NCBI GenBank assembly: GCA_900489925.1
Contig: UEHQ01000008.1
Coordinates: 1 to 64,000, forward strand
DNA length: 64,000 bases
Direction of reading: 5' to 3'
Source of the DNA: Hyphomicrobiales bacterium
GTDB lineage: Bacteria; Pseudomonadota; Alphaproteobacteria; Rhizobiales; Rhizobiaceae
The number at the start of each line of letters is the position of its first letter. The first letter of the stretch is position 1. Position numbers and translations under genes: made by a program. Shown in pieces: positions 37,560 through 47,866 of the stretch. Under the pieces are notes generated by a model. It saw nothing but the letters and a program-made list of their open reading frames with translations, did no database searches and was not told the origin of the DNA.

Positions 37560-37613
37560 TGACGTTCCGTGCCGACCACCCCATAGCCGCTCGATTTTCG
37601 AGCCGCGTCCGGC

Positions 37614-39071
37614 TTACTTCATGCCGACCGTTTCGGTCTTCAGGCCCAGCGCATCGCTGATGGTGTAGAACAGATCGGTCTGATCCGTAAGACCGCTCAC
37701 ATTGGCCGCGCGCGGGCCGTAGGCGGCAATGCGCAGCTGCGCGCCGGTGTGGCCCTGGTCGTTCTCGTCATCCGAGTTGCCGTAGCTGACGGCCATGACC
37801 GCGCCATCCTTGGTCATCAGCGCTTCCGTCAGGCCCGGTGCCTTCGTATCGGCATCGACGATCTGGCTGGCATGAGCGTGGTCTGCCGTAACGATCACGA
37901 GCGTATCGCCGGCTTCCTGCGCGAACTTGAGCGCCTCCTGCACGGCTTCGTCGAGATCGACCGTCTCGCCGATCTGACCACACGGGTTTGCGGCGTGGTC
38001 CTGCTTGTCGATCGAAGCGCCTTCGACCTGCAGGAAGAAGCCCTTCTCATTGGTGCGCAGCAGTTCGATCGCCTTGGCGGTCATCTGAGCCAGGGTCGGC
38101 GTAGCGGCTGTACGCTTCTCGTTCGGCTTGCAGACGACTGGCTCCTTCTCGACGTTGCCGTAGTGGCTCGCCTTCGGACCTTCCCAGCGAACAGGCATGT
38201 TGCCGTCCGCGAAGAGACCGAGCACCGGCGCATCGTTGTTGGCCTGCTTCACGGCCTGCAGTTCGTCCAGGTTGGAGACGAGCTTGTAGCCACGCTCTTC
38301 GGCTTGCTGGCGCAGGGTCTTGCCCTTCCATTCGCCGGCCTTTGCTGTTTCGCCAAAGCTCTTGGCGCCGCCGCCGAGCGTTACGTCGGCACGCGCATTC
38401 AGCAGCTGCTCGGTGATCGAGCCCTTGCCGCCGTTTTCAAGCGCGTTGCTGGCGCACTTCTCGGACGTGGCTTCCGGGCCGTAGCACTTGCGCTGCGTCA
38501 CGTGGGCGATCTGCACGGCTGGCGTTGCATCCTGCAATTCCGCTGTCGAGACGTTCCCGGTACCGAGACCGGCAGCCTTTGCCTTCTCCAGCAGCGTCTC
38601 GTGCGCTGCCTCATGAATATCGACGCCGATCGCGCCGTTATAGCTCTTCACGCCTGTTGCCCAAGCCGTGCCTGAAGCAGCCGAGTCCGTGACGTAGGTC
38701 GGCTTGCCGGTCTTCTTGTCGAGCGAGTAGTGCGTGTACTGGCCGGTGATCGGCAGGGCGTCGATACCCGTGAAATATTGGCCGGCGCCAACGGCATAGT
38801 TGCGCGCAATGGTGATCTCGGAATCGCCCATGCCGTCGCCGATGAGCAGGATCACATTCTTCGGGCGACCATCGACGATCGCTCCGCGGAACGCTTCGGT
38901 AATGTCGCCGGAGAGGCGGCGTGCGCCCGCAGGTGCGCTCAACTCGCCGCTTGCGGCGCGCTCAAGAAGCTTGCCGGCAGCGTCGTCAGCGTGGCTTGGC
39001 TGGATCGCGACGGTTGCAAGCAAGACGGCGGCAATGACCTGCGGCAAGTGATAACGAAGTTTGGTCTGCAT
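37614..39071 (-). CDS. phoA: Alkaline phosphatase (PhoA family)
   Basis: This periplasmic enzyme releases phosphate from organic esters under phosphate limitation. The 485-residue precursor has a signal peptide ([18 protein letters not shown], cleaved near residue 30). The catalytic serine is Ser130 in [14 protein letters not shown]. Metal-binding segments are [23 protein letters not shown] (Asp/His) and VTADHAHA, and [12 protein letters not shown] closes the active site. The start at 39071 has a clear AAGGAGA site. A candidate Pho box lies 65 bases upstream. Confidence 0.93.
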   Translation of the reverse strand: MQTKLRYHLPQVIAAVLLATVAIQPSHADDAAGKLLERAASGELSAPAGARRLSGDITEAFRGAIVDGRPKNVILLIGDGMGDSEITIARNYAVGAGQYFTGIDALPITGQYTHYSLDKKTGKPTYVTDSAASGTAWATGVKSYNGAIGVDIHEAAHETLLEKAKAAGLGTGNVSTAELQDATPAVQIAHVTQRKCYGPEATSEKCASNALENGGKGSITEQLLNARADVTLGGGAKSFGETAKAGEWKGKTLRQQAEERGYKLVSNLDELQAVKQANNDAPVLGLFADGNMPVRWEGPKASHYGNVEKEPVVCKPNEKRTAATPTLAQMTAKAIELLRTNEKGFFLQVEGASIDKQDHAANPCGQIGETVDLDEAVQEALKFAQEAGDTLVIVTADHAHASQIVDADTKAPGLTEALMTKDGAVMAVSYGNSDDENDQGHTGAQLRIAAYGPRAANVSGLTDQTDLFYTISDALGLKTETVGMK

Positions 39072-39135
39072 GGCTAAATCTCCTTTGACAATACGCACCA
39101 CCCCGGAGGGTGCGCGCGCCTTATCCCTCGCCGGC

Positions 39136-39153
39136 ATGAAGCACATATGACAA
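39136..39153 (-). promoter_or_regulatory. Candidate Pho box upstream of the alkaline phosphatase
   Basis: On the minus strand TTGTCAT (39153-39147) and GCTTCAT (39142-39136) are spaced 11 bases start to start, as in the PhoB consensus of two CTGTCAT heptamers separated by four bases. The first repeat matches at six of seven positions and the second only at four. It ends 65 bases before the start codon. Confidence 0.45.
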
Positions 39154-39243
39154 AGTCAACTTTTTTCGCGCGTAACGCGAGTGACCTGCATCGGGGAGGT
39201 GTCGTCCACACCCCTCACCTCAGATATAGCGGTCTGGAAGATA

Positions 39244-40758
39244 TTATTCAGCGGCGGGACGCAGGTCGTCGCTATCAGGGGCATTCGCATCGCCCGGCGC
39301 GGTCTGGGAATTCATGTCAGGGAACGCGACAATCCGCTTGCCGGAAAAATCCGTATGGACGACGACCGTGCCCTGCTCCTCGAAATAACCCAGCAAACGC
39401 CTCGCGCGACGCGCCGAATGCGTGCCGTAGGCGCGCGCAATCCGCGCGTCCGAAGGGCACGGCTCGCCGCAGACGGCAGCCTTTGCCAGCATCAGGAAGA
39501 CGCCCTGCAGGTCATCGGTCACACCTGAGGACAGGGATAGCGCCGTCGCCCAGGCTTCGGTCTCCGCCGTGGCGGCATCGACACCCGACCGGGAGATCGC
39601 GACGCGACGCCGGAACTCCGCCATCGACATCGGCGGGCCGGGAACGCGGCGCATGCGCACGCGCACGAGAAACTCCTGATAAAGCACGGAATCCGTGCGG
39701 AAAGCCGACCCCGGATCATCAAGAATTTCGTTGAGAACGGCCGCAAGCCGCTCCTCCCGCTCCTCGGCAGACACCTCTGGCTGGCTCACGCGTGGCTCCG
39801 AAGGCTGGGACACCGCCGCGGGCGCGGACCGTGACAGCTCCGCCAGAATATCGGTGGTCGGCCGCGGCGCAGGCGCCGCGCGCCGCACGAGCGGGCGCTG
39901 GAACTCTTCGGGATCGGGCGTGAAAATCAGGTCTTCGACGTCCTGCGGCGCATCCGGCAACGGCATCAGCTTCGGGCTCGACGAGCGCGCCGACGTCTCG
40001 ACCATGCCGATCTGGATCGGCAACGGACGGCGTGAAAGAGCCGGTCCAAGGGCGACGAAATTGCCGCGCTTGAGATCGCGGAACATTTCGGCCTGGCGCC
40101 GGTCCATACCGAGAAGGTCGGCGGCGCGGGCCATGTCGATATCGAGGAAGGTTCGCCCCATCAGGAAGTTCGAGGCTTCCGCTGCAACGTTCTTGGCGAG
40201 CTTGGCAAGCCGCTGCGTGGCGATGACGCCCGCCAGTCCGCGCTTACGCCCACGGCACATCAGGTTGGTCATCGCGCCAAGCGACATCTTGCGGGCGTCT
40301 TCCGACACATCGCCACCAACCGACGGCGCAAACATCTGCGCCTCGTCGACAACGACGAGTACAGGATACCAGTATTCACGGTCGGCATCGAACATGCCGT
40401 TGAGGAAGGCCGCCGCCGCGCGCATCTGCTGCTCGATGTCGAGGCCTTCCAGCGTCAACACGCAGGAAACACGATGCTGGCGAATGCGGTTGGCAATGCC
40501 GGCAAGCTCGGCCTCGGTCCGCTCGCCATCGATGACCACGTGCCCGAACTTGTCGCTCAGCGTGACGAAATCGCCCTCGGGGTCGATTATGATCTGCTGC
40601 ACCCACTGAGCCGATTGCTCAAGCAGACGGCGCAGAAGGTGCGATTTTCCCGAGCCGGAGTTGCCCTGTACGAGCAGACGGGTCGCCAGAAGCTCCTCGA
40701 TATCGAGCGTGGCCGGATTTCCGCCGGACGCCGTTCCCATATCGATACCAACCTGCAA
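39244..40758 (-). CDS. HerA/DUF87-type ATP-binding protein
   Basis: This is an ATPase of about 504 residues in the HerA/FtsK-like superfamily. Walker A is GNSGSGKS near residues 32-39. Walker B lies in VLVVVDEAQMF, followed by arginine-rich segments CRGRKRGLAGVIATQ. A low-complexity region rich in Pro and Ala (about 270-340) precedes a C-terminal domain of unknown type. HerA proteins pump or translocate DNA. The usual partner NurA is not nearby, so the role is open. Start choice is uncertain: TTG 40764 is very close to GGGG, so TTG 40758 is preferred. Confidence 0.82.
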   Translation of the reverse strand: MQVGIDMGTASGGNPATLDIEELLATRLLVQGNSGSGKSHLLRRLLEQSAQWVQQIIIDPEGDFVTLSDKFGHVVIDGERTEAELAGIANRIRQHRVSCVLTLEGLDIEQQMRAAAAFLNGMFDADREYWYPVLVVVDEAQMFAPSVGGDVSEDARKMSLGAMTNLMCRGRKRGLAGVIATQRLAKLAKNVAAEASNFLMGRTFLDIDMARAADLLGMDRRQAEMFRDLKRGNFVALGPALSRRPLPIQIGMVETSARSSSPKLMPLPDAPQDVEDLIFTPDPEEFQRPLVRRAAPAPRPTTDILAELSRSAPAAVSQPSEPRVSQPEVSAEEREERLAAVLNEILDDPGSAFRTDSVLYQEFLVRVRMRRVPGPPMSMAEFRRRVAISRSGVDAATAETEAWATALSLSSGVTDDLQGVFLMLAKAAVCGEPCPSDARIARAYGTHSARRARRLLGYFEEQGTVVVHTDFSGKRIVAFPDMNSQTAPGDANAPDSDDLRPAAE

Positions 40759-40854
40759 GTCCAATTCCCCTTACGATAGCAACATCACTCTCTAACAGAT
40801 TCGTCGAATGATGCTCCCGCTCTTCGACAAAACCCACAGCCAATCGGCAAGCGC

Positions 40855-42030
40855 TTACGCCGCCTTATCCGCAAGAATATCCGCCTGCCCTTTTTCCGCG
40901 CTCGGAGCAAGCATCCGGGTAAATGCCAGGCTCGCGGCCAGCGGCACAAGGAGAACCGCCAAGCCGACCCTCAAGCCCCAAAGCTCGCCGGCGAATCCGA
41001 TCAGCGGCGGACCGATCAGGAAGCCGAGAAGCGCCATGAACGACAGAATGGCGACACTGGCCGCCGCAGGCCGGTCCGTCAGGCTTGCCGCTGCGGTGAC
41101 CGCCAGCGGGAAGCCCACCGACACCCCAAAGCCTATCGCCGCAAAGCCTGCGAGCGCCGTCAACGTGTTTGGAGCGAGCAGGACGATCAGCATGCCCAGC
41201 AACGCTGCACAACCGCAAACCCGGGCGATGGCAACCGCGCCGAACCGCGCTTTCATGTGGTCGCCACCGAACCGCCCTGCGGCGACAAGGCAGGCAAAGA
41301 TGGAATAGCCGAGACCCGTCAGGGCTCCGCCGGCCAACAGAACCTCTTTCAGGTAGACCGCCGACCAGTCGGCGATCGCCCCTTCCGTCATCGTGATGCC
41401 GAAGGTGAAGGCGCAGATTCCAAGAAGCGCAACGCTCGGCAGCTTGAACGGCGCGCGAGCATCCTCGGTGGCCGCAGCCCGGGCCTTCGCATCGACCGGC
41501 AGGCGAACGCTTGCAGCAAGCGCCACCGGCAGCACCAGCAATGCAACGATCGCGATGGACCATTGTGCCGGCAAATGGAGGGCCACCGCGCCGGCACCAA
41601 TCAGGCTGCCCGCCATGATGCCGAGGCTCCAGAAACCGTGACATCGGCTCATGATCACCAGGCCCGTGATCTTCTCGGCGCGATCGGCCTCCACATTGAG
41701 GCCGAGTTCAAGCGTCGAGAGCGCGACACCGACGACAGCCAGGGCCGCGAACAGCGTCACGATGCTGTCCGCAAAGGCCGGAAGCGCAACGACCGCTAGA
41801 AACACCGCGAAGCCATAGATCACCGTGGCGCGTCCGCCAATCCGGGACACGAACCGGCCGGCGAAGGGCAGCGTCAGGAGGATGCCGACCGGCATGCCGA
41901 GCAAAGCGATGGCGAGATCGGCCGGTCCGAGACCAAGCCTCGCCTGAACATCGGGGATGCGTGGCAACCAGCTGCCGAAGGCGATCGGCTGCAGGAAGAA
42001 TATCAACATCACAAGTCTTTGAAGCGGCAT
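40855..42030 (-). CDS. MFS transporter
   Basis: This 391-residue inner-membrane transporter has about twelve hydrophobic segments. The first helix begins MLIFFLQPIAFGSWLPRIPD, with AGRFVSRIGGRATVIYG as the first-loop signature and EGAIADWSAVYLKEVL in the middle. This pattern recalls the YbjJ-like group of sugar or small-molecule transporters. The substrate is unknown. AAAGGGATG lies upstream of the ATG. It stands 99 bases from murI on the same strand. Confidence 0.85.
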   Translation of the reverse strand: MPLQRLVMLIFFLQPIAFGSWLPRIPDVQARLGLGPADLAIALLGMPVGILLTLPFAGRFVSRIGGRATVIYGFAVFLAVVALPAFADSIVTLFAALAVVGVALSTLELGLNVEADRAEKITGLVIMSRCHGFWSLGIMAGSLIGAGAVALHLPAQWSIAIVALLVLPVALAASVRLPVDAKARAAATEDARAPFKLPSVALLGICAFTFGITMTEGAIADWSAVYLKEVLLAGGALTGLGYSIFACLVAAGRFGGDHMKARFGAVAIARVCGCAALLGMLIVLLAPNTLTALAGFAAIGFGVSVGFPLAVTAAASLTDRPAAASVAILSFMALLGFLIGPPLIGFAGELWGLRVGLAVLLVPLAASLAFTRMLAPSAEKGQADILADKAA

Positions 42031-42129
42031 CGCACATCCCTTTGTTCGCCCACCAGTGACAACGGCAGGCGATTCCCCGTCGGCAAGCTTGCGTGATCAG
42101 TCCGTCGAAAGAAAGCGCAAATCGCCCTG

Positions 42130-42933
42130 TCAGCGGGTGCTCAGGCCGAAACCCTGCATCAGCCGCTTCGTTGGAAAATCCGGATTTCCTGACGTGAAGA
42201 CGGCGTAGTCGAAATTGTCGGGATGAACGGCGTCGGCAACCTGCGGCACGAGGCTTCGCGCACGCCGGGCAATCGCTTCCGCCGGGTCGAGCCAGTCGAC
42301 AGGCCACGGCGCAAGACGCCGGAAGACGTTTGCCATGAAGGGATAGTGCGTGCAGGCGAGCACGACGATATCGGTCTTCCGGCTATCCTGCTCCACGAAG
42401 CAGGCGTCGATCTCCATGAGCACAGCCTCGTCCGAAACCGTTTCGCCGCGGATATAAGCCTCCGCCATGCGCGCCAGATTTTCCGACCCGACAAGGCGCA
42501 CGTGGCACTGCTGCGCAAAGGACTGGATCAGATCACGCGTATAAGCTCGCTTGACCGTTCCCGGCGTCGCCAGCACCGAAACCAGACCTGACCGCGTCCG
42601 TTCCGCCGCAGGCTTGATCGCAGGCACCGTACCGACAAAGGTCATCTGTGGGAAGGCTGCCCTGAGGTCGGCGCCAACCAGCGTGAACGCCGTATTGCAG
42701 GCGATGATGCAGACCTCCGGATCATGCTCTTTGAGCAGCCTGGCGAAGAGCTCGATGACGCGCTCTTTCAGCGCCTGCTCTTCCCAGCCGCCATAGGGAA
42801 ATCCGGCGTCGTCGGCGACATAGATGAAACCGCGCTCAGGCATCAGTACCCGCGCCTCGCGCAGCACCGTCAGCCCGCCGATCCCTGAATCAAAAACCAG
42901 GACGGGTTTCAGCTCATTCGTCGCTGTTGTCAT
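42130..42933 (-). CDS. murI: Glutamate racemase
   Basis: This enzyme makes D-glutamate for peptidoglycan. The 267-residue protein has the paired cysteines of the family, Cys79 in IIACNTAF and Cys194 in VLACTHYPF, with the family start [11 protein letters not shown]. The start at 42933 gives [10 protein letters not shown]. It overlaps the end of the upstream TrmJ-like gene by 20 bases, so the two are translationally linked. Confidence 0.95.
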   Translation of the reverse strand: MTTATNELKPVLVFDSGIGGLTVLREARVLMPERGFIYVADDAGFPYGGWEEQALKERVIELFARLLKEHDPEVCIIACNTAFTLVGADLRAAFPQMTFVGTVPAIKPAAERTRSGLVSVLATPGTVKRAYTRDLIQSFAQQCHVRLVGSENLARMAEAYIRGETVSDEAVLMEIDACFVEQDSRKTDIVVLACTHYPFMANVFRRLAPWPVDWLDPAEAIARRARSLVPQVADAVHPDNFDYAVFTSGNPDFPTKRLMQGFGLSTR

Positions 42934-43744
42934 CGCTCTGGCGTTCCTTGACATCTGCGGGCGCCCGGCTCCCGCGCGGATATTGCCGCGAGAAACGGTC
43001 GAGGGAGGAAATAACACCGCGCATCACGCTGATTTCCTGCTCCGTGAAGGCGCGGCGGGAAAGGACTGCGCGGAGGTTGTCGATCATTTTCGGCTTTTTC
43101 GCGGGCGGATGGAAATAATTGCGCGCTTCCAGCGCTTCTTCCAATTGGTCGTAGAGCCCGTGCAACTGTTCCTTCGTGGATTGTGTCTGCGACATCGCCT
43201 GGAAGGGAACGCTGCCGAGATCCTCCATGCCCGATTTCATCCACTCATAGGACATCAGGAGCACGGCCTGGGCGATGTTGAGCGAGGCAAAGGCAGGATT
43301 GACCGGGAAGGTCACGATCTCGTCTGCCAGCGCCACCTCCTCGTTGGAGAGACCCCAGCGTTCGCGCCCAAAGAGGATGCCGGTGCCCTCGCCCGCTGCA
43401 AAACGCGCCCGCAGCGTTTGCGCAGCAACGACCGGCGAGCGCACGGGCTTGAAGCCGTCGCGCTCGCGCGCCGTCGTCGCGTAGACGAAGTTCAGGTCGG
43501 CAATCGCCTCCTCAAGTGTGTCGAAGACCTTCGTGCCCTCGATCACATGGTCGGCCTTCGAAGCGGCGGCCTGCGCCTTCTCGTTCGGCCACCCGTCACG
43601 CGGGTTGACGAGCCTCAGTTCGGAGAGCCCGAAATTCGCCATGGCGCGCGCCACCATCCCGATGTTCTCGCCCATCTGCGGTTCGACCAGAATGATGACG
43701 GGACCTTCCGTCAGAAGTTGCCGCTCGCTATTCGTGCCTGCCAT
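42914..43744 (-). CDS. trmJ: TrmJ-like tRNA/rRNA methyltransferase (SPOUT class)
   Basis: This is a predicted S-adenosylmethionine-dependent 2'-O-methyltransferase with the trefoil-knot SPOUT fold. The family signature starts at [20 protein letters not shown] and continues with [19 protein letters not shown] and [17 protein letters not shown]. Length is 276 residues, slightly longer than E. coli TrmJ. Target position 32 of tRNA is likely by homology but not proven. AAGGATCG precedes the ATG. The gene leads into murI with a 20-base overlap. Confidence 0.88.
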   Translation of the reverse strand: MAGTNSERQLLTEGPVIILVEPQMGENIGMVARAMANFGLSELRLVNPRDGWPNEKAQAAASKADHVIEGTKVFDTLEEAIADLNFVYATTARERDGFKPVRSPVVAAQTLRARFAAGEGTGILFGRERWGLSNEEVALADEIVTFPVNPAFASLNIAQAVLLMSYEWMKSGMEDLGSVPFQAMSQTQSTKEQLHGLYDQLEEALEARNYFHPPAKKPKMIDNLRAVLSRRAFTEQEISVMRGVISSLDRFSRQYPRGSRAPADVKERQSDDNSDE

Positions 43745-43803
43745 GAAGTTTCGATCCTTTTACTATGCGCGGGAATAGCCAAGACCACCCCAAACGGCAA
43801 GAC

Positions 43804-45768
43804 TTAAGCGTCGGGATAAAGCCGATCGAGCGTTACCCCGATCATTTCGGCCCCGAGCCGCGCACCGGCATTTGACAGCGGCAGATGCCGCCCACCGGCG
43901 CTATGGTTCCTGCTGTCGACGAAGAAGCATTCGGACCCGCGCTTGGCGACAGTCGTTATCCGGGCAAGATCGGCGTCGATCAACGCCTGACCATCCGCCC
44001 CGGCAGCCGCCGCATCATGGTTCTTCGCCATGATCCTCGCCCAGTAGGTTGCCGCAAGGAAGATTGCCAGGGTCTGGCGGATATGTCCCGGCTTGGTGAC
44101 AATGGACCACGTGGAGCCCAGGGGCCGCGCCGCGGCCGTAAGGTCGCGGTAGGCTGCGTCGAGCTTTTGCGACCGGGCGATCAGGGCGTTTGACGGTTCA
44201 CCCGCCGAGGCTGCGGTGAGCATCTCCTGAAGCGCGGAGTACCACTTGGCGAGTACCAAATCCAGCGCGCCGCGGGTGCGCGCTGGAAAGACCAGGAATG
44301 CCACCAGGGTTCCGGCCGCAGCACCAAGAGCGGTTTCCTCGATGCGCAACAAGAGCAGATCGACGGTCAGGGATCCTATCATCCCGTAGACCAGGCAGAG
44401 CGCGATCGAAACGAAGAATGTCATCGTCGCGTAGGAGGTCTGCAGGAAATAGAACGCCATGAAGATCGAGACGCCGGTGACCACGACGGCTGCAGCGGTC
44501 TGCTCGTTGAGCACTGTCGCAAGCCCCAACCCGATCGAGATTCCGAACAGCGTACCCACCGACCGCTGCAACGCCTTCATCGCGGTGTCGCCGCGTGAAT
44601 TGGTGTTGGTGAACACAAGAAAGGAAGCCAGCACAGCCCAGAACCAGCGCTCACGCGAAAGCGCCAGCCCGAGCGTCATCGCAATCGCCGAAGCCAAGGT
44701 AATCTGCAGCGCGGAACGGATCAGAGGATTGCTCAGGGAAAAGTCGGGCTTCTCCGACGATGCCGCAGTATCGGTCACCGCCGCGATCTCCGCAAAGCCG
44801 GTGGCATATCCGAGCTCGATCGTCCTGCTGAGGTCACTGCGTGCCTCACCGAGGCGTGCAAGCGCCTGAATGGTTTCCGCTTGCGCACCGTCGGCAACCT
44901 TTGGCGCCTGTATCACGTCGCCTTCGATGATCGCATGAACCATTTCGAACGACGGCAGGCTCTGGGCGCTGAGCACGATCGCAGTCTCTGCCGCGAGATG
45001 GGCGTCGAAAAGACGGATCGCAAGTTCGCCCGCCGGTTCGGTCGCCGCTTCCAGGACGCCGCTCGGTGGTCGCGGAATGAAACTCTCCGCCATCAGCACG
45101 ACTTCCTTCAGTCGCTCCTCGAGCTGGTTCAGTTCCTGCCGGTCCGTTTCCAGAAACCGCCCGTGTGCCGACAATGCAGCGATCTTGAACAGAATCTGAT
45201 TGATCCGCCCGCGCACGCTTTCGAGCGACCGCAGCAGGTCGCGTCGCCAATCGTCCGCCAGTACGACCGAACGCACCAGATGCCCGATCAGGGCCGAAAC
45301 GACGGGACCGATCGCCACCAGCGGAAGTTCGGCGAGCGGCGGCCGAAAATAGGCGCCCATGAAGTAAGAGGTGAAGGCGAACATCCCGACGGCATGTCCC
45401 CGCGCACCGAACACCCGCGCCGATGCGGCAAGAAAGATCACAAGCAGGAAGACGCAGTCGGAAACGTAGCGGTAGGCCTCTAGGCTCGCGGCAATCCCCA
45501 CCACGACAATGCTCGCAAGGCACCCGAGCAAGCGGGTGATCAGCTGTGGCGTGCCACCCTTGTCGCGCACGGCAACGCCGCCTTCGATCGAAAGCACGAT
45601 CCCCAGGCCGTAGGATGCTGTGGGAAGCGGAACGAGGAGGTAATTGATGGCCAGCAACGCGCCAAAAGACAGCGCAATCGTCAACGTGACACGCGACGCG
45701 ACGCGCAAGCGCGACAGTGCCGGATCGTTGGCAAGCAGCCAATCGCGGAAGTCAAAACCCGAAAGCAA
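43804..45768 (-). CDS. FUSC family membrane protein (aromatic acid/fusaric acid efflux type)
   Basis: This 654-residue inner-membrane protein is of the FUSC family, which includes AaeB-like efflux pumps. It has the two-repeat layout: a block of membrane helices near the N-terminus (about 25-180), a soluble region (about 190-340), and a second block (about 355-510), then a soluble C-terminal tail. The segment LSRERWFWAVLASFLVF and the following TAMKALQRSVGTLFGI are typical. No AaeA or outer-membrane partner lies nearby. It starts with TTG at 45768; the ribosome binding site is poor, so the start is uncertain. Confidence 0.85.
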   Translation of the reverse strand: MLSGFDFRDWLLANDPALSRLRVASRVTLTIALSFGALLAINYLLVPLPTASYGLGIVLSIEGGVAVRDKGGTPQLITRLLGCLASIVVVGIAASLEAYRYVSDCVFLLVIFLAASARVFGARGHAVGMFAFTSYFMGAYFRPPLAELPLVAIGPVVSALIGHLVRSVVLADDWRRDLLRSLESVRGRINQILFKIAALSAHGRFLETDRQELNQLEERLKEVVLMAESFIPRPPSGVLEAATEPAGELAIRLFDAHLAAETAIVLSAQSLPSFEMVHAIIEGDVIQAPKVADGAQAETIQALARLGEARSDLSRTIELGYATGFAEIAAVTDTAASSEKPDFSLSNPLIRSALQITLASAIAMTLGLALSRERWFWAVLASFLVFTNTNSRGDTAMKALQRSVGTLFGISIGLGLATVLNEQTAAAVVVTGVSIFMAFYFLQTSYATMTFFVSIALCLVYGMIGSLTVDLLLLRIEETALGAAAGTLVAFLVFPARTRGALDLVLAKWYSALQEMLTAASAGEPSNALIARSQKLDAAYRDLTAAARPLGSTWSIVTKPGHIRQTLAIFLAATYWARIMAKNHDAAAAGADGQALIDADLARITTVAKRGSECFFVDSRNHSAGGRHLPLSNAGARLGAEMIGVTLDRLYPDA

Positions 45769-45855
45769 GCGCCAAGGCCCCTAAAAGCAGAGGAATATGC
45801 GTCCCAACCTGACTGGATAACTTGACCGGTCAGGAAATCAAATCAAGTCGGGCCG

Positions 45856-46386
45856 TCACTCGCCCTTGGCGATCTGCACCATGGTATTCTTGAGCGAGTT
45901 GTCCGGCTGACCCGGATCCCCCGCGGTGATTACGTCGTCGATCACTGGCTTGCCGGCCTCGTCGATCACCTCGAACCGCACGGTGGTGACAGCCTGCTTG
46001 TCCGACCCATCGTCCATGCAGGTGGCCTTCTTGAAGGTAACGACCACTTCCGTCGTCCCGTTCGCCGCCGGCTTGGGCGCGTAAGCAAGATCCTGCAGCG
46101 GGCAGGCATCCTGGCCGTTGACGATCACGTCGTAGTCGAACGGCGAAATGCCGTCCTCGTCGGCGGCCGGATTCTGCACCGCGGCCTGGTACTTCGTCAC
46201 GAAGTCCATGCTGTAGAGCCGCGTCAAACGGCTGTCGTCGAAAATGTCGATCCAGTCGGCGTCGGTGCCCGACCAGTTCTTCATGGTGGCATCCATGATT
46301 TCCTTGACGGGCGCGGTGGCGTCGCCCGCAAAGGCAGGCGCGGACAGGCCGAGGAGAAAGGCGAGCGGGAGCGAGATCTTCTTCAT
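45856..46386 (-). CDS. Secreted protein, unknown function
   Basis: This 176-residue protein is exported through a signal peptide (MKKISLPLAFLLGLSAPAFA, cleaved after residue 20). The acidic mature part has two cysteines (DACPL and KATCMDD) that could form a disulfide. The start KEIMDATMKNWSG and the middle WIDIFDDSRLTRLYS recall small periplasmic proteins seen in rhizobia, without an assigned family that I can name. It is divergent from icd across 189 bases. Confidence 0.75.
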   Translation of the reverse strand: MKKISLPLAFLLGLSAPAFAGDATAPVKEIMDATMKNWSGTDADWIDIFDDSRLTRLYSMDFVTKYQAAVQNPAADEDGISPFDYDVIVNGQDACPLQDLAYAPKPAANGTTEVVVTFKKATCMDDGSDKQAVTTVRFEVIDEAGKPVIDDVITAGDPGQPDNSLKNTMVQIAKGE

Positions 46387-46482
46387 GATGAAATGTCCGG
46401 GGCAATGGTTTCGCGCGGAGACTAGCCATTTTCACTGGCTTGGCAATGCCCGCAAAAACACACCCGTCCTGAGCGCTTGCGG

Positions 46483-46511
46483 CTTTGCACTCCGGGCTCA
46501 CAGTGCTATAG
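46483..46511 (+). promoter_or_regulatory. Promoter upstream of icd
   Basis: CTTTGC (46483-46488) stands exactly 17 bases before CTATAG (46506-46511). Compared with CTTGAC-N17-CTATAT it has two and one mismatches. Transcription would begin about 58 bases before the icd start. Confidence 0.45.
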
Positions 46512-46575
46512 CGCTCGGGATTTGATATCACCCACCCGGGACGCCCGTCCCTTCTAAGCTTAACGAGGCAGATAC

Positions 46576-47787
46576 ATGAAGAAGATCAAGGTCGCCAATC
46601 CCGTCGCCGATCTCGACGGCGATGAAATGACTCGCATCATTTGGCAGCTCATCAAGGATAAGCTGATCCATCCGTATCTCGACCTCGACATCGACTATTT
46701 CGACCTTTCCGTCGAAAACCGCGACGCCACCAACGACCAGGTGACGATCGACGCTGCCAACGCCATCAAGAAGCACGGCGTCGGCATCAAGTGCGCGACG
46801 ATCACGCCGGATGAAGATCGCGTCAAGGAATTCAACCTCAAGCAGATGTGGAAGAGCCCGAACGGCACGATCCGCAACATTCTCGGCGGCGTCATCTTCC
46901 GCGAGCCGATCATCTGCCAGAACGTTCCGCGCCTCGTTCCCGGCTGGACCAAGCCGATCGTTGTCGGCCGTCACGCTTTCGGCGACCAGTACCGCGCCAC
47001 CGACTTCAAATTCCCGGGCAAGGGCAAGCTGACCATCAAGTTCGTCGGTGAAGACGGCCAGGTCATCGAAAAGGAAGTCTTCGACGCTCCCGGCGCCGGC
47101 GTGGCGATGGCCATGTACAATCTCGACGAGTCGATCCGCGAATTCGCCCGCGCCTCGATGATGTACGGCCTGATGCGCAAGTGGCCGGTCTACCTGTCGA
47201 CCAAGAACACCATCCTCAAGGCCTATGACGGCCGCTTCAAGGATATCTTCGAAGAAGTCTACCAGACCGAATTCAAGGCCAAGTTCGACGAGATCGGCAT
47301 CACCTACGAGCACCGCCTGATCGACGACATGGTTGCGTCCGCTCTGAAGTGGTCCGGCGGCTATGTCTGGGCCTGCAAGAACTACGATGGCGACGTCCAG
47401 TCCGACACCGTTGCCCAGGGCTTCGGCTCGCTCGGCCTGATGACCTCCGTTCTTCTGACGCCTGATGGCAAGACCGTCGAAGCCGAAGCCGCACACGGCA
47501 CGGTGACCCGTCACTACCGCCAGCACCAGAAAGGCCAGGAAACCTCGACGAACTCGATCGCTTCGATCTTCGCCTGGACCCGCGGCCTCGCACACCGCGC
47601 CAAGCTGGACGACAATGCGGAACTGGCCAAGTTCGCAGCGACGCTTGAAAAGGTCTGCGTCGACACCGTCGAAGCCGGCTTCATGACCAAGGACCTGGCC
47701 CTGCTCATCGGCCCGGATCAGCCGTGGCTCTCCACCACCGCCTTCCTCGACAAGATCGACGAGAACCTGCAGAAGGCGATGGCATAA
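46576..47787 (+). CDS. icd: Isocitrate dehydrogenase (NADP+)
   Basis: This TCA-cycle enzyme oxidises isocitrate to 2-oxoglutarate with NADP. The 403-residue protein is the eukaryotic-like homodimeric type, with [20 protein letters not shown], the [20 protein letters not shown] binding loop and the [10 protein letters not shown] metal site. [20 protein letters not shown] is near the C-terminus. These residues predict an active enzyme. It has its own promoter and terminator. Confidence 0.97.
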   Translation: MKKIKVANPVADLDGDEMTRIIWQLIKDKLIHPYLDLDIDYFDLSVENRDATNDQVTIDAANAIKKHGVGIKCATITPDEDRVKEFNLKQMWKSPNGTIRNILGGVIFREPIICQNVPRLVPGWTKPIVVGRHAFGDQYRATDFKFPGKGKLTIKFVGEDGQVIEKEVFDAPGAGVAMAMYNLDESIREFARASMMYGLMRKWPVYLSTKNTILKAYDGRFKDIFEEVYQTEFKAKFDEIGITYEHRLIDDMVASALKWSGGYVWACKNYDGDVQSDTVAQGFGSLGLMTSVLLTPDGKTVEAEAAHGTVTRHYRQHQKGQETSTNSIASIFAWTRGLAHRAKLDDNAELAKFAATLEKVCVDTVEAGFMTKDLALLIGPDQPWLSTTAFLDKIDENLQKAMA

Positions 47788-47810
47788 GCCATCAGCGATA
47801 TGCGAACGAT

Positions 47811-47839
47811 ACGGCGGGGTCTTCCCCGCCGTTTTCATT
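47811..47839 (+). terminator. Rho-independent terminator of icd
   Basis: ACGGCGGGG (47811-47819), loop TCTT, CCCCGCCGT (47824-47832), then TTTCATTT. Perfect nine-base stem, 23 bases after the icd stop. Confidence 0.85.
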
Positions 47840-47866
47840 TCTACGACAACCAAGGGGAACAATAAA

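Noticed and set aside
37589..37603. GCTCGA-TTT-TCGAGC hairpin after the alkaline phosphatase stop
   Set aside because: The stem is six bases with no T-tract on the minus strand, so evidence for termination is too weak.
46528..47862. 444-codon minus-strand frame opposite icd
   Set aside because: Antisense shadow of a highly conserved gene, also running through the icd terminator.
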